A stretch of 64,000 nucleotides of DNA from an uncultured Clostridia bacterium (GCA_947166625.1 CAMVEX010000001.1:62001-126000); one strand, 5' to 3'; counted from the stretch's first letter, positions 36,227 to 48,037 are shown. Notes: generated from the sequence alone by a model not told the origin. Translations and numbers: made by a program.

Positions 36227-36640
36227 TCGGAGAGGGCTATGGTGTGCGACTTATTAACTGAGCAATCAATAATTTGCACACTCAAAAGATTGCTCACTCA
36301 CGGGATGCTGTATATTTCCCTCATCCGCTCGGTAACGGGTGCCGATAAAAAAGCGGGCGACAGGTTGTCGCCCCTACGTTGTCAAATGCTTGTGAATAAT
36401 CAAAATTACATAGTGAAAATTAAGTTTCACTCACGGGATGAGACGCATTTACCTTCCGTAATCGGTAAAGGGTGTATAGGAATATCGCCACACCCGCCCC
36501 TTCGGGGCACCCTCTCCGGTCTCGGAGAAGGCTATCGAGTGCGACTTATTAACTGAGCAATCAATAATTTGCACTCTCAAAAAATTGCTCACTCACGGGA
36601 TGAGGCATATTTACCTTATGCAATCGGTAAAGGGTGTAAA
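36227..36640. repeat. Interspersed repeat block, right side of the island
   Basis: Several repeat units in 400 bases with no gene. A unit of about 61 bases with GAGCAAT...ATTGCTC arms is present at 36246-36306 and again at 36540-36602. A copy matching 21537-21690 lies at 36370-36522, and a partial third copy starts at 36590. The hairpin GGGCGAC-AGGTT-GTCGCCC (36355-36373) takes the place of a different-sequence hairpin in the left copy. CTCACGGGATG occurs three times here and once at 21597. Confidence 0.75.
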
Positions 36641-36660
36641 TGAAAAAGGTATGCGGGAAT

Positions 36661-37329
36661 TCATCTGGATTTGCGTGACTTTTTGGCGCCTTTGCGGGAT
36701 TCATAATCTGCGTTGGCTTCGCCGCACCATTTATCGGAGATACTGCCGCATGTTCTCATTGAGCAAAGCGCTCCCGCGACGGATCTGTGCATCTTGACGG
36801 TGCCGACGGAATCAGGGACATAGTTTACCGCTCTGTCTTCGTCTATGCCGAAGCTGACGGCGGTTTCGACCGCGTCAATATTTGCGCCGAGGAAAAGGAA
36901 TTCCCAGCCCTCCTTCTTCTTTTTCTTTACGGTCTTTTTGACATCTGCCGCAGTGTATTTGCTGCTCGAATTCTCCATTCCGTCTGTTGTGATGATAAAC
37001 ACGGTATGCTCCGGCACATCCTCCGGGCGGGCGTATTTATGGATCTTTTCGATATGGTCTATCGAAATGCCTATCGCGTCCACCAGCGCGGTGCTTCCTC
37101 TGACGAAATATTCTTTTTCTGTCAGTTCCTTCGCCTCGTTGATATCCACTCTGTCGTGGATCATCTCGTATTCATTATCAAAAAGCACGGTAGTCAGGTA
37201 GCATTTGCCCCCGATCTCTCTCTGCTTTTTGAGATTGGCATTGAAGCCGCCTATGGTATCGGCTTCGAGACCTCCCATGGAACCGCTTCTGTCAAGAATG
37301 AAGACGACCTCTGTGATGTTGTTTTTCAT
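36661..37329 (-). CDS. von Willebrand factor A domain protein
   Basis: A 222-residue cytoplasmic protein that is essentially one vWA domain. The metal-ion-dependent adhesion site DRSGSM is near residue 13-18, with Thr in the RGSTALVDA loop and Asp in IITTDGMEN, completing the MIDAS set. The tail is basic (KGAKKSRKSR). The frame opens 41 codons earlier, but the ATG at 37329 has AGGAGG 6 bases before it. It follows a macro-domain gene in the same direction. vWA proteins usually form complexes; the partner is unknown. Confidence 0.88.
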   Translation of the reverse strand: MKNNITEVVFILDRSGSMGGLEADTIGGFNANLKKQREIGGKCYLTTVLFDNEYEMIHDRVDINEAKELTEKEYFVRGSTALVDAIGISIDHIEKIHKYARPEDVPEHTVFIITTDGMENSSSKYTAADVKKTVKKKKKEGWEFLFLGANIDAVETAVSFGIDEDRAVNYVPDSVGTVKMHRSVAGALCSMRTCGSISDKWCGEANADYESRKGAKKSRKSR

Positions 37330-37365
37330 AACGAATCCTCCTGAAAAATAATTCATAAAATGATT

Positions 37366-37395
37366 GTGACTGCTCACCTTTCGGCTTGCAGTCAC
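37366..37395. terminator. Hairpin between the macro-domain and vWA genes
   Basis: GTGACTGC (37366-37373) pairs with GCAGTCAC (37388-37395). Read leftward it is followed by AATCATTTTA, so it may partly terminate the macro-domain transcript. Confidence 0.5.
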
Positions 37396-37442
37396 ATTAT
37401 ATTCTTTCGGGATCCGTATTTGGTCGCTTTTGAAGCGACATA

Positions 37443-38558
37443 TCAGAGGCATTTCTGATCGTAGCTGAAAAGCACTTCGTTTATCTCAAAAATATCGTAT
37501 ATTTTGTTTTCGATAAAATATCTGATTATCACATCAAAAAGAATGGAATTTGACAGACGGTAGCCCGCCTTGCCGAGCAATTCCTCCGTCTCGGAAATAT
37601 CAAGCTCAAGGGCAATGGCAAAGGCGACCGCCGTTTCTTTTTTGGGTCTGTAATCCGCATTGCATCTGATTTTTGAAAACAGCTTGCGGTCGGAATTTGC
37701 CCTGTAATAACATTCGGAATCGGTCATCCCCTTCTCATCGATCTTTCTCAAAAGCATACGGCTGAAAGATTCGTCGATGACAAATTCGGGCTTTGAGTCC
37801 GAGAAATCACACTGAGCGCTTTCATAAGACTGCCCAAGCAGACGCTCCTCATCCCGCGGCTCAACCGGAAGCGAGCCCGCGGTTTTATCGGAAAACAGCC
37901 TGCGTTTAAGCGGGCGTTTTTTCTTTTTTTCGGTCGGTGCTTTTGCGGCGGGCGCACCCATACAAGGCATAGGTTCGACAGCCGCAGTGTGGAGAAGGTT
38001 TCCCTCGCGCGAGAATCTGCGCTCGGTTTCGCTCACATAGTTTTCATCAATGTAGGATCTGAGTGAGCCGAATTTGCCGCTTCCGATAACAAATGAGCCG
38101 CGGTCAAAAATAACGAGGGTAACATCGATTTCGTTATCTTTGATAAAACGCTTGATCTCATCGCAGGCGACCTCGATCGCTTTATCCTTCGGATAACCGT
38201 AAACACCGGCTGAAATAAGCGGGAAAGCAACGCTTTCGCATCCGTTTTCGGCAGCGAGGCGCAGGGAATTGCGGTAGCAGGAACGAAGCAGAGCTTCCTC
38301 GCCGGAATCGCCGCCGCTCCATACGGGACCGACAGTGTGGATAACGTACTTTGCGGGCAAATTATATCCTTTTGTAATTTTAGCCTCGCCCGTTTTGCAG
38401 CCGCCGAGGGTTTTGCACTCCTCAAGAAGCCCTTTGCCTGCCGCTGCGTGAATGGCGCCGTCAACTCCTCCGCCGCCCAAAAGAGAATTATTCGCGGCGT
38501 TTACTATGGCATCCGCCTTTATCAGGGTAATATCGTTTCTCTCTATTCTGAAAGGCAT
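37443..38558 (-). CDS. Macro-domain protein with C-terminal helical domain
   Basis: The protein has 371 residues. The N-terminal macro domain (about 1-170) has the ADP-ribose binding motifs [18 protein letters not shown] and the loop SAGVYGYPK, so it should bind or remove ADP-ribose. A basic linker with a [10 protein letters not shown] run leads to a helical C-terminal domain (about 255-371) like those joined to macro domains in Clostridia. It has weak helix-turn-helix character, so DNA binding is possible. A GGAGA site precedes the ATG. The pair with the vWA gene downstream is repeated in other Firmicutes as far as I recall, but its job is unknown. Confidence 0.85.
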   Translation of the reverse strand: MPFRIERNDITLIKADAIVNAANNSLLGGGGVDGAIHAAAGKGLLEECKTLGGCKTGEAKITKGYNLPAKYVIHTVGPVWSGGDSGEEALLRSCYRNSLRLAAENGCESVAFPLISAGVYGYPKDKAIEVACDEIKRFIKDNEIDVTLVIFDRGSFVIGSGKFGSLRSYIDENYVSETERRFSREGNLLHTAAVEPMPCMGAPAAKAPTEKKKKRPLKRRLFSDKTAGSLPVEPRDEERLLGQSYESAQCDFSDSKPEFVIDESFSRMLLRKIDEKGMTDSECYYRANSDRKLFSKIRCNADYRPKKETAVAFAIALELDISETEELLGKAGYRLSNSILFDVIIRYFIENKIYDIFEINEVLFSYDQKCL

Positions 38559-38594
38559 ACGCGTCTCCTTCGGTAAAATATATTTCTAACGGCG

Positions 38595-38623
38595 ATTATA
38601 TCACGAATATTTTTTTGAATCAA
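38595..38623 (-). promoter_or_regulatory. Promoter for the macro-domain/vWA genes
   Basis: On the minus strand: TTGATT (38623-38618), a 17-base spacer ending in TGA, and TATAAT (38600-38595). Divergent from the ATP synthase promoter 30 bases away. Confidence 0.75.
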
Positions 38624-38652
38624 TGCGAACGATTTATTTTTATCAAAAAGTG

Positions 38653-38681
38653 TTGATAAAATACGAAAAGAGTGATATTAT
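38653..38681 (+). promoter_or_regulatory. Promoter of the ATP synthase operon
   Basis: TTGATA (38653-38658), a 17-base spacer ending in TGA, and TATTAT (38676-38681). The start codon of the first gene is at 38717. Confidence 0.72.
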
Positions 38682-38716
38682 ACTTAATTATAAAAATAAA
38701 GGAAGGAGACTTCATT

Positions 38717-39577
38717 TTGAGTAAAAAGCGGCGCCTGATAAGCGCTCTTGTATTCTGTCTGATAATAATCGGGCTGATTGTCGGAATAATCCTGACCTCC
38801 CCTCCTCAAGGCGAGAAAGAACCCGTCAAAGAAGTCATGCGCGACGCGGTTTTACACGAAAGCGGAAAAATCGCGCTGCCGATCGTCGGCGAGGTAAATC
38901 CCGGATTTATTTCCGCAATGGCAGTATCCGCCGTGCTGATGATATTCGCGGCGGCAGTCAGGATCTTTGTAATACCGAAATTCACCATGAGACCGGGGAA
39001 ATTCCAATATCTGCTCGAAAAAGCCGTGGGTCTGTTTACCGGGCTTGCGAAGGAAAACAGCGGCCACAAGCCTGTTTTCATAGGCGGCTATATCTTTGCC
39101 GCAGGCCTGTATATCTTTGCGAGCACGATATTTGAATTATTCGGGGTGCAGGCCGTAACGACAGCGGGAAGGTCGATATCTCTCTCCGCTCCGCTCTCGG
39201 ATATAAACGGGGCGATCGCCATGGGTGTATTCTCATACTCCGTAATACTTCTCGGAGGGCTTGTCACAAACGGGCCTAAGGGCGCAGGCAAGGCGCTAAA
39301 GGATTTTTCGCTCCCAATCTCGATGAGCTTCAGATTATTCGGCGCGTTGCTCTCCGGAGCGCTCGTAACTGAGCTTGTATATTACTTCTCCCTTACAAGC
39401 TATGTGATACCGGTATTGGTCGGAATAATGTTTACCCTGCTTCACGCACTGATACAGGCATACGTTTTGACTATGCTCGTTTCAATTTTTTACGGGGAAT
39501 CAACAGAGCCCCCACACAAAATCAAAAAACAAAAAGACACCGAAAAGAGGTTAAATAATCATGAAAAAGTATCTTAA
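38717..39577 (+). CDS. atpB: ATP synthase subunit a
   Basis: A 286-residue Fo membrane subunit that carries protons to the c ring. The key region PISMSFRLFGALLSGALV holds the essential Arg, and HALIQAYVLTML (near 245-256) is the last helix with the polar channel residues. About six hydrophobic segments. The usual start region is poor in ATG, so the TTG at 38717, with GGAAGGAGA before it, is preferred to the in-frame ATG at 38672 without a site. It overlaps the c subunit by 17 bases. First gene of the operon a-c-b-alpha-gamma-beta-epsilon. Confidence 0.88.
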   Translation: MSKKRRLISALVFCLIIIGLIVGIILTSPPQGEKEPVKEVMRDAVLHESGKIALPIVGEVNPGFISAMAVSAVLMIFAAAVRIFVIPKFTMRPGKFQYLLEKAVGLFTGLAKENSGHKPVFIGGYIFAAGLYIFASTIFELFGVQAVTTAGRSISLSAPLSDINGAIAMGVFSYSVILLGGLVTNGPKGAGKALKDFSLPISMSFRLFGALLSGALVTELVYYFSLTSYVIPVLVGIMFTLLHALIQAYVLTMLVSIFYGESTEPPHKIKKQKDTEKRLNNHEKVS

Positions 39578-39932
39578 AGCAATATTTGCCGTTTTGGCGG
39601 TCATGCTCATAATCACAGCCGTTTCTCTCTCCGCTTTTGCGGCAGAGGGCGAAGAAACGACAGCGGCGGCAACTCAGGAAGCGCAGGAAGCCGCCTCATC
39701 CGACAGCACGACCAAAGCAAAGGCTTACGCCGCCGCGATAATGATAGCCGCAGTGGCTTCGGCAGGCGCAGTGGCGATGGCGATATCCATCAAGAGCGGC
39801 TCAAACAACATCGCACGCCAGCCCGAGGCGGCAGGCAACATAAGGACCAATGTAATGCTCGGTCTTGTTTTTATCGAGACTGCGATAATCTACGCGCTCA
39901 TAGTCGCGATTTTGCTTATATTCGTGCTTTAA
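39561..39932 (+). CDS. atpE: ATP synthase subunit c with N-terminal extension
   Basis: The protein has 123 residues, where the family is usually about 70-90. Residues 51-123 form the c hairpin: the loop ARQPEA (85-90) and the ion-binding Glu106 in FIETAIIY. The first 50 residues are extra: a signal-peptide-like stretch (1-27, ending SAFA) and an acidic Ala/Thr/Ser linker. The GxGxG pattern of helix 1 is largely Ala instead of Gly. No Gln typical of sodium-binding c rings is visible, so protons are the more likely ion. Its start overlaps atpB. A cleaved leader would leave the normal outside N-terminus. Confidence 0.85.
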   Translation: MKKYLKAIFAVLAVMLIITAVSLSAFAAEGEETTAAATQEAQEAASSDSTTKAKAYAAAIMIAAVASAGAVAMAISIKSGSNNIARQPEAAGNIRTNVMLGLVFIETAIIYALIVAILLIFVL

Positions 39933-39947
39933 CCGGAGGATCTTACA

Positions 39948-40424
39948 ATGCCTTTGAATATAGATATTCAGCAGATACTGCTGCATATGCTTAATTTTGC
40001 GATTCTTTTTGCAGCATTGTATTTTTTGCTCTATAAGCCCGTCAAGAAATTCATGGATAACAGAGATAAATACTATGACGAGCTTGACGAAAAATACAAA
40101 TCTTCTCTCTCCGAAGCGGAGAAGGCAAAGGAAGAATATCAGAAGGAACTTGACTCACTGAAGGAAGAAAGCGAACAAATAAAGGTGCAGGCCGCTCAGG
40201 AAGCCCGTGAGCAGGCAAAGATAATCGTTTCCGACGCAAAGAAGCAGGCGGACGAAATCATAGCCAAATCAAAGGCGAGAGCCTCAAAAGAGAAGAAAGC
40301 CATGATAAAATCGGCGAATAATCAGATAAGAGAGATCGCCGAGCAGGCCGCTCAGAAGCTGATACTCGACGGCGAGGACGCTTACGAAACCTTCCTCAAT
40401 TCCTTCGACAGCGAGGAAAACTGA
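39948..40424 (+). CDS. atpF: ATP synthase subunit b
   Basis: A 158-residue peripheral stalk subunit: one membrane helix (about 8-28) followed by a long charged helix to the end. It normally binds the delta subunit with its tip. The next gene starts 2 bases after the stop and begins with a delta-like domain, so the tip probably docks there. Length is normal and there is no delta fused to its C-terminus. Confidence 0.92.
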   Translation: MPLNIDIQQILLHMLNFAILFAALYFLLYKPVKKFMDNRDKYYDELDEKYKSSLSEAEKAKEEYQKELDSLKEESEQIKVQAAQEAREQAKIIVSDAKKQADEIIAKSKARASKEKKAMIKSANNQIREIAEQAAQKLILDGEDAYETFLNSFDSEEN

Positions 40425-40425
40425 T

Positions 40426-42150
40426 ATGGCCCGAAATAAAACTGCATTCATTTATTCGGACCGTGAGCCGACGGCGGAGCAATTTGAGAGAATTCAGAAT
40501 CTCATTCGCCGCAGATACGGTATAAAAGAATTAAAATTCGTCAAGGACGAAAAAATAACCACGGGATTCAAGCTCGAATTTGACAACAAGCTCTTTGACT
40601 GGACCATAGAAGGAAGACTTCACCAGCTCACGAGCGAATTCGATACTCTTGACTCCTACGATTCAAAGAAGTCGGTTATGCCTCTGATGAGGAAAATGGT
40701 GGCCGGCTTTGAACTGCATGCCGTCAGCGAAGAAATAGGCACGGTCGATTCGGTCAGAGACGGAATCGCTTTCATAAGCGGGCTTGACAGCGCCGAATAC
40801 GATGAGATACTCGTATTTGATTCAGGCGTAAAAGGACTGGTGCAGGATATAAAAGAGAAGCAGATAGGCTGCATCCTCTTTGACAGCGACGAATTTGTTT
40901 CGGCCGGCAGCAAAGCCGTAAGGACCGGGCACATCGCCGGTATGCCCGTAGGCGAGGATTTTCTCGGCAGGGTTATCGATTCGCTCGGGAACCCCATTGA
41001 CGGGCTCGGCGAAATAGACGCGGACGACTATTGGCCGATAGAAAAGCGGGCGCCCGGTATAATAGACCGTCAGCCCGTCAACACCCCTCTTGAAACGGGA
41101 ATACTCTCAATTGATTCGATGTTTCCCATCGGCAGAGGTCAGCGCGAGCTGATAATCGGCGACAGACAGACGGGAAAGACCGCCATCGCGGTGGATACCA
41201 TTCTCAATCAAAAGGGTAAAGACGTTATCTGCATATATGTTTCAATTTGCCAGAAGGCGAGCACCACAGCCGCGCTTGTAAACAAGCTGAAGGAATTCGG
41301 CGCGATGGATTACACGATAATCGTCAACTCCCCTGCCAGCGACGCCGCTCCGCTTGAATTTATGGCACCCTACGCGGGATGTACGCTCGGCGAATACTTT
41401 ATGTCGCAGGGCAAGGATGTGCTTATAGTATATGACGATCTGTCAAAGCACGCCGTAGCATACAGGACAATATCGCTTCTCCTCGGCAGGACTCCCGGAA
41501 GAGAGGCGTATCCCGGAGATATATTCTATCTGCATTCACGCCTGCTTGAGCGCTCGGCTCATCTGAGCGACAGCCTCGGCGGAGGCAGTATGACGGCTCT
41601 CCCCATAGTTGAGACGCAGGAGGGCGATGTTTCCGCATATATTCCGACAAATGTAATATCAATAACCGACGGGCAGATCTTCCTTGAGAGCGAGCTGTTT
41701 TTCAGCGGTCAGAGACCTGCAGTAAATGTCGGCGTTTCAGTTTCGAGAATAGGCGGAGACGCTCAGTCACAAGCAATGAAAAAAGCGACGGGCACTCTGC
41801 GCCTCGACCTCGCTCAATACAGAGAAATGGCGGCGTTTATGCAGTTTGCCGGCGACCTTGACGCCGCATCGAAATCAAAGCTCAATTACGGCAGAGGGCT
41901 TATGAATATTCTCAAACAGAAGCAGTATAATCCCATACCCAGACACAGGCAGGTCATAATTCTCGTTACCGCTCTCGCTCACAGAATTCAGAATATGGAT
42001 GAGCAGCAGGCAAGGCTCTATCTCGACGCGGTTTGCGAAAAGGCAGAGCGCGAGGACGAATATCTCTGCTCCGATATTGACGGCAACGGCAGTTTTTCAC
42101 CCGAGATCAAGCAGAGAATACTTGAGATCGCCGACAGCACGGTGGTATAA
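40426..42150 (+). CDS. atpA: ATP synthase subunit alpha fused to a delta C-terminal-like domain
   Basis: A 574-residue F1 alpha subunit (usual about 505). Residues from about 75 match alpha in full: [13 protein letters not shown]-loop GDRQTGKT, and the Arg finger region near [10 protein letters not shown]. The first 72 residues are extra and look like the C-terminal domain of delta: [11 protein letters not shown] then a segment like [11 protein letters not shown], which corresponds to the GGi..riGD..iDgSv..rL pattern of delta. No separate delta gene is found between b and alpha, where it normally lies. So the delta helical domain is missing and its b-binding part rides on alpha. Confidence 0.88.
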   Translation: MARNKTAFIYSDREPTAEQFERIQNLIRRRYGIKELKFVKDEKITTGFKLEFDNKLFDWTIEGRLHQLTSEFDTLDSYDSKKSVMPLMRKMVAGFELHAVSEEIGTVDSVRDGIAFISGLDSAEYDEILVFDSGVKGLVQDIKEKQIGCILFDSDEFVSAGSKAVRTGHIAGMPVGEDFLGRVIDSLGNPIDGLGEIDADDYWPIEKRAPGIIDRQPVNTPLETGILSIDSMFPIGRGQRELIIGDRQTGKTAIAVDTILNQKGKDVICIYVSICQKASTTAALVNKLKEFGAMDYTIIVNSPASDAAPLEFMAPYAGCTLGEYFMSQGKDVLIVYDDLSKHAVAYRTISLLLGRTPGREAYPGDIFYLHSRLLERSAHLSDSLGGGSMTALPIVETQEGDVSAYIPTNVISITDGQIFLESELFFSGQRPAVNVGVSVSRIGGDAQSQAMKKATGTLRLDLAQYREMAAFMQFAGDLDAASKSKLNYGRGLMNILKQKQYNPIPRHRQVIILVTALAHRIQNMDEQQARLYLDAVCEKAEREDEYLCSDIDGNGSFSPEIKQRILEIADSTVV

Positions 42151-44625
<2,475 letters not shown>

Positions 44626-44630
44626 AATTA

Positions 44631-44663
44631 AAACGGAATCGCCCGGGCGATTCCGTTTTTTTT
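44631..44663 (+). terminator. Terminator of the ATP synthase operon
   Basis: AAACGGAATCGCC (44631-44643) pairs with GGCGATTCCGTTT, followed by eight T in all. It also serves the convergent argS gene. Confidence 0.95.
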
Positions 44664-44671
44664 GATTCATA

Positions 44672-46414
44672 TTACATTTTTTCGGGAACGGTGATCTTGA
44701 ACATATTCAGGATATTCGCCAAAACCGTTTTAACGCACAGGCAGAGCGAAAGGCGGGCGTTTCTGAGCGCTTCATCATCACAGTTTACCCTGCAGGCATT
44801 ATAGAATTTATGGAAGAGCGTCGCAAGATCGACGGCGTATCTCGTGATCCTCGCGGGATCGTAATTTTTGGCGGAAACAACGATCTGATCGGTGAACGCC
44901 GAGAGATGCTTTATGAGCTCTTTTTCTTCGCTCTCTTTAAGCAGCATGATATCCGCAAACTGCGGCTTTGAATAAGCTCTGCCCTCCTCCTCAAGTTTTC
45001 TGAAAATGGAGCAGATCCTCGCGTGGGCATACTGGCAGTAATAGACGGGATTTTCGCTGTTTTGAGAAACGGCAAGCCCGAGATCGAACTCCATCTGTGA
45101 GCCGGGCTCTCTGATATTGAACAGGAATCTGACGGCGTCGATGGGGATTTCATCAAGGAGATCGGAGAGAGTGATCGATTTGCCGGAGCGCTTACTCATC
45201 CTGACTACTTCGCCGTCTTTGGTGAGATTGACAAGCTGCATAAGCACGACATCTAGCCTGTTGCCGTCATAACCCACGGCGTCGAGAGCGCCCTTCATCC
45301 TCGCTACATGGCCGTGATGATCGGCTCCCCATACATCAATCGCTTTATCGAATCCGCGCTTGAATTTGTTGCGGTGATAGGCTATATCCGCCGCGAAATA
45401 GGTGGGATTTCCGTTTTGCCTGATGAGCACTTCATCTTTAAGTTCAAGCTTTTCGATATCTTTATCGCTCTTGCCTTCGTTTTTGAGCCTCGCGGAGAGG
45501 ACTTCTCTGTTTTTATACCAGAGCGCACCGTCCTTCTCGTATGTGAGCCCCTTATCTTTGAGTATCCCGATCGTTTCGACAAGCTCGCCGTCATTATGGA
45601 GGGTGCTTTCGAGGAACCAGGTATCGTAAACTATACGGTACTTATCCATATTTGCCTTCATAAGCTTGATATTCTCGGGAAGGGCAAAATCGATCAGCGC
45701 CTTCCTGCGGACATCTTCGGGCTCATTCAGATAAGAATCGCCGTGTATTTCGGCAAATTCCTTCGCTCTTTCGATAATATCATCGCCGTGATAACTGTCT
45801 TCGGGCAGCTCGACCGCATTTTCACCGAGGAAGAGCTGACGGTATCTGACATCGAGCGAAAGACCGAATTTGGCGATCTGATTGCCGGCGTCATTCACAT
45901 AAAATTCTCTCTCTACATCATAACCGGCAAAATCGAGCACGGCGGCAAGACAATCGCCGAGAGCGCCTCCCCTCGCGTTGCCCATGTGCATCGGGCCGGT
46001 GGGGTTGGCTGAAACGAACTCGACATTTATTTTTTTGCCCGAGCCGTAATCGGAGCGGCCGTAATCTCCGCCCTTCTCAAGTATATCCTCGATAACGCAG
46101 GCATTGAATGAATCGCTGAGATAAAAATTAAGAAAACCGGGTCCGGCTATTTCGCATCTGTCTGCAAAAGTATCGGCAAGCACGAGCCTCTCAACCAGCA
46201 GGGAGGCGATCTCACGGGGAGCCTTGTGAAGATCTCTCGCCCAAGCCATCGCCGCATTTGAAGAATAATCTCCGTTTGCCCTGTTTGCGGGCACCTCTAT
46301 CACAAAATCACCGAGCGGAGCCTCGGGAAATACACCGTCCGCCACGGCTCTGCCGGCGGCATCCATAATCGCCCTTCTGATCTCGGTTACAGCTTGCTTT
46401 ACAATCACTGACAT
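44672..46414 (-). CDS. argS: Arginine--tRNA ligase
   Basis: A 580-residue class I aminoacyl-tRNA synthetase. The HIGH-type motif is PTGPMHMGNARGG (near 125), and the arginyl-type KMSKS equivalent is VRMSKRSGKS. It has the N-terminal Arg-tRNA domain and the C-terminal helical anticodon domain ending KITVPEKM. Its start overlaps the DUF1934 gene by 10 bases, and the set ddl-DUF1934-argS runs as one leftward operon. It converges on the ATP synthase terminator. Confidence 0.96.
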   Translation of the reverse strand: MSVIVKQAVTEIRRAIMDAAGRAVADGVFPEAPLGDFVIEVPANRANGDYSSNAAMAWARDLHKAPREIASLLVERLVLADTFADRCEIAGPGFLNFYLSDSFNACVIEDILEKGGDYGRSDYGSGKKINVEFVSANPTGPMHMGNARGGALGDCLAAVLDFAGYDVEREFYVNDAGNQIAKFGLSLDVRYRQLFLGENAVELPEDSYHGDDIIERAKEFAEIHGDSYLNEPEDVRRKALIDFALPENIKLMKANMDKYRIVYDTWFLESTLHNDGELVETIGILKDKGLTYEKDGALWYKNREVLSARLKNEGKSDKDIEKLELKDEVLIRQNGNPTYFAADIAYHRNKFKRGFDKAIDVWGADHHGHVARMKGALDAVGYDGNRLDVVLMQLVNLTKDGEVVRMSKRSGKSITLSDLLDEIPIDAVRFLFNIREPGSQMEFDLGLAVSQNSENPVYYCQYAHARICSIFRKLEEEGRAYSKPQFADIMLLKESEEKELIKHLSAFTDQIVVSAKNYDPARITRYAVDLATLFHKFYNACRVNCDDEALRNARLSLCLCVKTVLANILNMFKITVPEKM

Positions 46415-46842
46415 ATTTGATCTTCCTTTACCTCTACCGTAATTTTGATTTCATTTTCACTTACGAGATCACCGTTTGAATCAATGGTGAACGCCAAATG
46501 GATAACTCCTCCGTTCTCATTGAAATCGGTAAAAATCGCATTGGTATATACGCCTATCATTATTTCGCCGAAAGGCGTTTCATAGCAGCAGATATGCCTT
46601 TTTTGCTGCTCAAAAATCATACTTGTGCTGTATTTGCCGCTCCTCATCATGGTGACCCTGCCCTGCTTGATCATAAGGCAGGTGGAGCAGCTGAACATTT
46701 CGTCGAATTTTTCATAGTATCTGACAACTATCGAATCTCCGTCAACGCCGACGGTGCAGGAGGTCGAAAGCTCGCCGAATTCGTCTTCATCCGAGCCGCC
46801 GCCGAAGTGACGGTCTCTGACCGTAATTATACCGTTTTTCAT
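46405..46842 (-). CDS. DUF1934 (YwiB-like) protein
   Basis: The protein has 145 residues with a lipocalin-like strand pattern and paired cysteines (CSTC near 51-54, CC near 89). It resembles DUF1934, whose Bacillus member YwiB is encoded next to argS, the same neighbour as here. Its ATG abuts the ddl stop (TAAATG), and it overlaps argS by 10 bases. The function is unknown; the position suggests a role linked to translation or the cell envelope. Confidence 0.82.
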   Translation of the reverse strand: MKNGIITVRDRHFGGGSDEDEFGELSTSCTVGVDGDSIVVRYYEKFDEMFSCSTCLMIKQGRVTMMRSGKYSTSMIFEQQKRHICCYETPFGEIMIGVYTNAIFTDFNENGGVIHLAFTIDSNGDLVSENEIKITVEVKEDQICQ

Positions 46843-47901
46843 TTAATTCTCCAGGGCAAGGGTGATGAGCCTGTCCGTAAGTTCGGCAAACGAAACGCCG
46901 CTTGCCTCAAACAGCTTCGGATACATACTTATCGAGGTGAAGCCGGGTATCGTGTTCGGCTCGTTGAGCATCACCCTGCCGTCACTCTCTCTTACAAAGA
47001 AATCTATTCTCGCCATGCCGGTACAGCCGAGAGCTCTGTATGCTCTGACGGCTTCGCGCCTCACCTCTTCGGTTTTTTCGGCGGAAAGACGGGCGGGAAC
47101 ATAGAGATCCGTGTTATCGTCTATATACTTTGCCTCATAATCATAAAAATCGTTGCAGGGCACTATTTCGCCCAAAACGGAGGCAACGGGCTCACCGTTA
47201 CCGAGGACCGCGCATTCGACCTCGGCGCCGACAACTCCCTCTTCAAGCACGATTTTGGTATCATAATCAAAAGCGAATCCGCAGGCTTCTGCAAGAGAAG
47301 CGGCATCGGTCGCTTTTTTGATACCGACCGACGAGCCCGCATTCGCGGGTTTTACAAATACGGGGAACGAAAGGCAGGAAATGACGGATTCCACCGCCTT
47401 ATCGGGATCCGCATCATATTCACGCTTTGTGAGCGCTTTCCACTTAGCCTGAGGGATATTGTGATAATCACACATGGCGTTGGTCAGCGCTTTATCCATA
47501 CAGACTGCGGAGGCGGCGGTCTTACATCCGACATAGGGTATGCCCGCTATCTCAAGAAGCCCCTGCATGGTGCCGTCCTCTCCGTTTTTGCCGTGAAGAA
47601 CGGGAAAGACAACATCAATGCGGATAACTTCGCCGCTGTCAACGATGAGGATACCGTGATGGCCTCTGTCGGGAGAAATGATGCATCTTTTGAGGCGGGA
47701 AGGATCTTCGAGCCATTTCCCGCCGGGGATACTGTCGGGATCCCCGCTGTAAAGATAAGAAAGCCCGTCCTTTGTGATACCGAGCATATAAACTTCATAT
47801 TTGTCACGGGGAATATTATTTATGACCGCTCTTGCGGAAACAAGCGACACATCGTGCTCACTCGAAACTCCGCCGAAAACGGTAAGAACTTTTAATTTCA
47901 T
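46843..47901 (-). CDS. ddl: D-alanine--D-alanine ligase
   Basis: A 352-residue ATP-grasp ligase that makes the D-Ala-D-Ala end of peptidoglycan precursors. Residues FGGVSSEHDVS near 7-17, KPANAGSSVGI (ATP-grasp loop) and NEPNTIPGFT near 315 are typical. The loop YDYEAKYIDD with Tyr fits D-Ala rather than D-lactate specificity. The frame opens 7 codons earlier, but the ATG at 47901 has GGAGTG upstream. First gene of the leftward operon. Confidence 0.95.
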   Translation of the reverse strand: MKLKVLTVFGGVSSEHDVSLVSARAVINNIPRDKYEVYMLGITKDGLSYLYSGDPDSIPGGKWLEDPSRLKRCIISPDRGHHGILIVDSGEVIRIDVVFPVLHGKNGEDGTMQGLLEIAGIPYVGCKTAASAVCMDKALTNAMCDYHNIPQAKWKALTKREYDADPDKAVESVISCLSFPVFVKPANAGSSVGIKKATDAASLAEACGFAFDYDTKIVLEEGVVGAEVECAVLGNGEPVASVLGEIVPCNDFYDYEAKYIDDNTDLYVPARLSAEKTEEVRREAVRAYRALGCTGMARIDFFVRESDGRVMLNEPNTIPGFTSISMYPKLFEASGVSFAELTDRLITLALEN

Positions 47902-47935
47902 GATTTTCACTCCGCAGCGCAAATAAATTCATAAT

Positions 47936-47964
47936 ATATTATCACAATATTTTTGATTCGTCAA
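47936..47964 (-). promoter_or_regulatory. Promoter of the ddl-DUF1934-argS operon
   Basis: On the minus strand: TTGACG (47964-47959), a 17-base spacer ending in TGA, and TAATAT (47941-47936). Confidence 0.65.
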
Positions 47965-48037
47965 CGCTCAATCGGGCATCAAAAGAAAATACGGGTCAAA
48001 ACTGCTTTATTTATTATAAAATATTTATATAATATAC

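Noticed and set aside
36239-36556. A 105-codon plus-strand frame in the right repeat block
   Set aside because: It is made of interspersed repeat units and has no ribosome site.
45308-46012. A 234-codon plus-strand frame opposite argS
   Set aside because: Antisense shadow of argS. It has no start signal and no family features.
46498-47895. A 465-codon plus-strand open frame opposite ddl and DUF1934
   Set aside because: It is the antisense shadow of two clear minus-strand genes with G+C-rich codons. It has no ribosome site and no recognisable family.
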